DNA of 26,637 nt from CAZYEI01 sp964646425 (GTDB lineage: Bacteria > Bacillota_I > Bacilli_A > RFN20 > JAISJY01): assembly GCA_964646425.1 (NCBI GenBank), contig CAZYEI010000017.1, positions 1-26,637 of the forward strand. Direction: 5' to 3'. The stretch's first letter is position 1. Each line of letters starts with the position of its first letter. Shown piece after piece: positions 23,462-26,637 of this stretch. A model generated the notes under the pieces. The model was not told the DNA's origin, made no database searches, and saw nothing but the letters and a program-made list of their open reading frames with translations. Made by a program: the position numbers and the translations under genes.

Positions 23462-25831
23462 ATGAAAAAAGGTTTATTTTTATTATTTGTATTAACATTA
23501 TTAAGTGCATGTAATACTACAAAAAATAGCACTACAAGCAATAGTAGTAGTAATTCTACCATAAGCAGTTCGAGTTCATCATCAAGCGTTGAAAAGCTGG
23601 AAACTGTTGAGGAAGTTTTAAATGCTTTAAAAAATAATTTTACAGTTAATTATACATCACCTTATGGCTCATATAATGTTTATAGGACAAAAGACTATAT
23701 TTATGATGAAGAATTAGGTGGAGGACAATTTATCCTATATGATGACACAATGTATGTATACACATTACATAACAATATTGTACTTCCAAAAACACCATAT
23801 AGCGGAACTAGAGAAACATTTGAAACATACTATCCTGAGTTTAATGTTTCACTAGATACTTTTTCAATCGAAAATGATATCTATACAACAACTGATACTG
23901 ATACATTAACTCAAATCGGCTTATTAATCAATTCAACCCCTAACAGTAAAGCAGACTTATTTATGGATAATGGATTCCTAAATTTCCGTTTGTATGATAG
24001 TAATGGTAAAGTTGTCATTTTAGGTAAAGTTTTCGGCATAGGGGGTACTTCTGTACAACCTTTAGATAATTACTTAAAAAATAATATCGATCCTGAAACT
24101 GAAGTTGGAGAAAATGCTCCATTAATCAATGTATTAGGCAATCTTTACGATAATTTTACTTTTGTTGGAAAAAAGAATTCTAACGATTCAGGACTAACAT
24201 TATTATTGAATGAACAATATGTTGCTGAATTTACTGGAACAGAAGACAATAAAGAAAAAATATATGGTTATATTTCTTTAAATGATGGATTACATGAATT
24301 TTCAATTGAAGATAATATTACAAATGTTGATTTTGAAATTGTTGCTGAAAAAAATTATATTGAAGAAAATTACAAATTCTCTAGACACGATTTTAAAAAG
24401 TTTAAATTAATTGAGGAAAACACTTATATATCTTCTGATTACTACAATGTAAAAAGTTTTATGGATTTGTTATTGATTGATGATAATTCAGTTAATATGA
24501 TCAAAATTAAAGTCGACGAAAGCAAAGGTACAGCTGATATCTCTTTAATGTATAATCATAGCGAATTATATAGTGGAGTTATTTCAAATATTGAAACAAC
24601 TACTATTTCATCATTAACACCATATTTAAATAACGAATCTAAACCTGAACTAGCACATTATAAAAACGAAAATTTAGTACAAGCAACAAGAGATTTGGCT
24701 GCCAATTATACTTTTGTAAGAACTGATAAGGTTTTAGATGATACAGAAAAAGATTTCTACGGTATTAAATCAAACGAAAATGGTCGTAAAGAATATAAAT
24801 CAGCTTATAACAATTTCCCTTCTATTGATTATATTGTCTATGATGATGTTGCATTCCCATATGTTGTTGATTTAGGCAAAGCAACACCGCAAATATATAA
24901 TTCAATTTCAAAGGAAGAATTTAATGCATCATTTACTTTTGAAGCAATTGATTTTACACACTTTATGCCAATTGGTGAAAATAAATGGATGACTAATTCT
25001 AAAAAATATATGAGAATTTTAGCAAAATTAATTGGTGGAAATCCATACGATGATGCTCATAAACAAGCTAATATATCTTTAATAAATGATGTTATTTATA
25101 TTGAAATCGAGGATCCTACTTATGGAGTTAACATCAGTGGATATTTAACAGATATTAATACAACAACTGTTGATTTGGTTGATAATTTTAAAAATGAAAA
25201 TGAAAAACCAACAATCCCTACATATGAAAACAATGAATTAATTACTGTTATTTCTGAAATTAGAGAAAAATCAAACTTTACAGTAGAATATCACAATGAC
25301 CCTGATGCTGGCTTATACTTTACAGCTGGAGATTACGATTACTGGACAAAAGATAGTGTTTATTTTGGCTATTATAAAGACGGTCTAATTACAGCTAGTA
25401 AGTCTGGATATATATATGATTTTGGTTGGACAACAGATGATGACGATGTTAAAACTCAAATTGTTAATACTCATCCATCTGCAGTTGTTAATTCAATCAA
25501 AGAATACAATCCAATTGCAAGATTAACAAACGATATGATTAAACAGATCTTACCATATGAAAATGGCAAATATATTTCTTATGATTCTGAAATTATTTCA
25601 ATATTTGTTGATGCTTTACAACTAGGAACCGATAGTATTATGGGTTATGCTGCGGTCATATTATCAATAGACAACGGAAATTTAGTTGTAGATGTTGTAG
25701 ATCAAATCGTTATTAGTTACGATGAAAATGAAATTCGAAGTGAAAATCCAGAAATTTTTGCTAGTGCTACTTTTACAAATGTCGGTACAACAGTTATTCC
25801 TTCATTTGCTAATCTACCTACAATTAAATAA
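23462..25831 (+). CDS. Large lipoprotein built of four divergent repeat units
   Basis: A 789-residue lipoprotein. The signal peptide ends in LSAC (Cys17) and is followed by a Ser-rich linker (about 19-43). The rest divides into four units of about 160-200 residues, starting near 51, 219, 403 and 591. Each opens with a helix plus N-F/Y-T-F/V strand (LNALKNNFTVNY, LGNLYDNFTFVGK, TRDLAANYTFVRT, ISEIREKSNFTVEY) and closes with a TT-x-[I/V] strand (GGTSVQPLDNYLKN, TTTISSLTPYLNN, TTTVDLVDNFKN, GTTVIPSFANL). No Ig-like or enzyme motif is recognisable. The start follows the upstream stop by one base with a weak GGGGG ribosome site, implying coupling. A strong hairpin ends the transcript. Role unknown. 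Confidence 0.8.
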   Translation: MKKGLFLLFVLTLLSACNTTKNSTTSNSSSNSTISSSSSSSSVEKLETVEEVLNALKNNFTVNYTSPYGSYNVYRTKDYIYDEELGGGQFILYDDTMYVYTLHNNIVLPKTPYSGTRETFETYYPEFNVSLDTFSIENDIYTTTDTDTLTQIGLLINSTPNSKADLFMDNGFLNFRLYDSNGKVVILGKVFGIGGTSVQPLDNYLKNNIDPETEVGENAPLINVLGNLYDNFTFVGKKNSNDSGLTLLLNEQYVAEFTGTEDNKEKIYGYISLNDGLHEFSIEDNITNVDFEIVAEKNYIEENYKFSRHDFKKFKLIEENTYISSDYYNVKSFMDLLLIDDNSVNMIKIKVDESKGTADISLMYNHSELYSGVISNIETTTISSLTPYLNNESKPELAHYKNENLVQATRDLAANYTFVRTDKVLDDTEKDFYGIKSNENGRKEYKSAYNNFPSIDYIVYDDVAFPYVVDLGKATPQIYNSISKEEFNASFTFEAIDFTHFMPIGENKWMTNSKKYMRILAKLIGGNPYDDAHKQANISLINDVIYIEIEDPTYGVNISGYLTDINTTTVDLVDNFKNENEKPTIPTYENNELITVISEIREKSNFTVEYHNDPDAGLYFTAGDYDYWTKDSVYFGYYKDGLITASKSGYIYDFGWTTDDDDVKTQIVNTHPSAVVNSIKEYNPIARLTNDMIKQILPYENGKYISYDSEIISIFVDALQLGTDSIMGYAAVILSIDNGNLVVDVVDQIVISYDENEIRSENPEIFASATFTNVGTTVIPSFANLPTIK
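23612..25828 (+). repeat. Four-unit internal repeat in the 789-residue lipoprotein
   Basis: Units at about 23612-24088, 24116-24640, 24668-25216 and 25232-25828, recognised from shared opening and closing protein motifs. They are highly diverged at DNA level, so this is an old duplication rather than a recent array. Confidence 0.7.
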
Positions 25832-25834
25832 AAT

Positions 25835-25874
25835 AAAAATCTGCTAAATAGAAATATATTTAGCAGATTTTTTT
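25835..25874 (+). terminator. Intrinsic terminator after the lipoprotein cluster
   Basis: A near-perfect 16-base-pair stem, AAAAATCTGCTAAATA (25835-25850) with its complement at 25857-25872, a six-base loop and a T run. Confidence 0.9.
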
Positions 25875-25918
25875 ATAATTTTATTTTTATAAAAAACATA
25901 AAATATAAATAGCTGGTC

Positions 25919-25947
25919 TATTAATTTAAATAAAAAAATGGTAAAAT
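25919..25947 (+). promoter_or_regulatory. Possible extended -10 promoter of dnaX
   Basis: TGGTAAAAT (TAAAAT at 25942-25947) lies 38 bases before the dnaX ATG. The -35 region is poor. The same AAAAAATGGTAAAATA string occurs before the ibrA-like gene. Confidence 0.4.
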
Positions 25948-25985
25948 ATATATAGATATTTTTATTGAGTAGAAAGGTGATATTT

Positions 25986-26637
25986 ATGGCATATAAAGCT
26001 TTATATAGAATATATCGTCCAAAAACATTTGATGAAATGGTTGGACAACAACATATACTTCAAACAATCAAAAATGCAATCAAAGAAGATAAAGTAGCTC
26101 ATGCTTACCTTTTTAGTGGTCCCAGAGGAACCGGAAAAACAAGTTTAGCTAAACTTGTTGCAAAAGCAGTTAATTGTGAGTGTACAGATTTAGAGCATAA
26201 ACCTTGTAACGAATGTGAAAATTGCCGTGCTATTAATGATAATAATCATCCTGATGTTATTGAAATTGACGCAGCAAGTAATAACGGAGTTGATGAAGTA
26301 AGAGATTTAATTGAAAAAGTAAAATACGCTCCCCTTTTAGGAAAGAAAAAAGTGTATATTATCGATGAAGTTCATATGATGTCAACCGGTGCTTTTAATG
26401 CTTTATTAAAAACACTAGAAGAACCACCTGCTCATGTAATCTTTATTTTAGCAACAACAGATGTTCACAAAGTCTTACCAACAATTATTTCTCGTTGCCA
26501 ACGTTTTGATTTTGGTAGAGTTAATTCCCTAGGAATCAAAAAAAGAATACGTGATGTTTTAAATCAAGAAGATATTGTTTATGATGAGGATGTAATAGAC
26601 CTTATTTGTGAATTAAGCGAAGGTGGAATGCGTGATG
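25986..26637 (+). CDS. dnaX: DNA polymerase III tau/gamma subunit, N-terminal part
   Basis: The first 217 codons of the clamp-loader ATPase; the gene runs off the right edge. Visible are YRPKTFDEMVGQ, Walker A GPRGTGKT, the zinc-binding cysteines (Cys64, then C-NEC-ENC), IEIDAASNNGVDEVR, the Walker B IIDEVHM, and sensor/arginine-finger segments LATTDVHKVLPTI and SRCQRF. AAAGGTG precedes the ATG. It normally sits beside tadA and the SRP RNA in Bacillota; here three lipoprotein genes intervene. Whether a frameshift site makes separate tau and gamma forms cannot be seen from this part. Confidence 0.97.
   Translation, partial: MAYKALYRIYRPKTFDEMVGQQHILQTIKNAIKEDKVAHAYLFSGPRGTGKTSLAKLVAKAVNCECTDLEHKPCNECENCRAINDNNHPDVIEIDAASNNGVDEVRDLIEKVKYAPLLGKKKVYIIDEVHMMSTGAFNALLKTLEEPPAHVIFILATTDVHKVLPTIISRCQRFDFGRVNSLGIKKRIRDVLNQEDIVYDEDVIDLICELSEGGMRD

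Noticed and set aside
23513..23592. Ser-rich linker as a phase-variable simple repeat
   Set aside because: The Ser run uses mixed codons (AGT, AGC, TCG, TCA, TCT), so there is no uniform repeat able to slip.
1..26637. CRISPR arrays, tRNA genes, insertion sequences
   Set aside because: I saw no regularly spaced identical repeats, no tRNA cloverleaf signature and no transposase or terminal inverted repeats.

Overview
The window looks like chromosomal DNA of a very AT-rich, walled, low-GC Gram-positive bacterium (Bacillota, class Bacilli sensu lato; RF39-, Erysipelotrichia- or Acholeplasma-like gut lineages fit best). The grounds are strong AGGAGG-type ribosome binding sites, consensus sigma-A promoters, a Bacillus-type RNase P RNA, a small SRP RNA, Bacillus-like gene neighbourhoods (pgsA-cinA-recA, recU-ponA, dnaD-nth, dapB-cca, SRP RNA/tadA/dnaX) and peptidoglycan genes (class A PBP, dapB). 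Trp is written TGG and nearly all genes end in TAA, so a Mycoplasma-type code is not needed. The exact taxon is inference.

Layout. 1-880: the tail of a DNA-deoxyinosine glycosylase, then a PgpA-type phosphatidylglycerophosphatase. 878-4488: thymidine kinase on the minus strand, divergent from a two-gene membrane glycosylation operon (GT-C-like protein plus GT2 polyprenyl-phosphate glycosyltransferase). 4563-5967: serine hydrolase and VanZ-like protein. 6068-9240 (minus): the operon pgsA-cinA(C-terminal domain only)-recA-galE. 9371-9715 (minus): RNase P RNA, divergent from recU-ponA (9861-12783). 12773-16183 (minus): a YugP-like membrane protein, dapB, a short cca, dnaD and nth, ending in a convergent overlap with ponA. 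16284-16559 (minus): HU, with a cre-like operator inside its promoter. 16793-18629: an ibrA-ibrB-type pair (PAPS-reductase-like PP-loop enzyme plus ParB-like protein). 18670-19232: SRP RNA and tadA. 19322-25831: three large secreted lipoproteins with Ig-like or internally repeated domains, placed between tadA and dnaX, which lie close together in Bacillus. 25986-end: dnaX, cut by the window edge.

Most genes are housekeeping: phosphatidylglycerol synthesis (pgsA, pgpA), recombination and repair (recA, recU, nth, glycosylase), replication (dnaD, dnaX), cell wall (ponA, dapB) and tRNA maturation (rnpB, cca, tadA). The accessory material is the GT-C/GT2 pair, the ibrAB-like pair and the lipoprotein cluster. 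The points most worth following up are the ibrAB-like pair, the four-unit repeat lipoprotein and its neighbours, the YugP-like protein without HExxH, the Cca without body and tail domains, the cre-like site in the HU promoter, and promoters that share bases with terminators.
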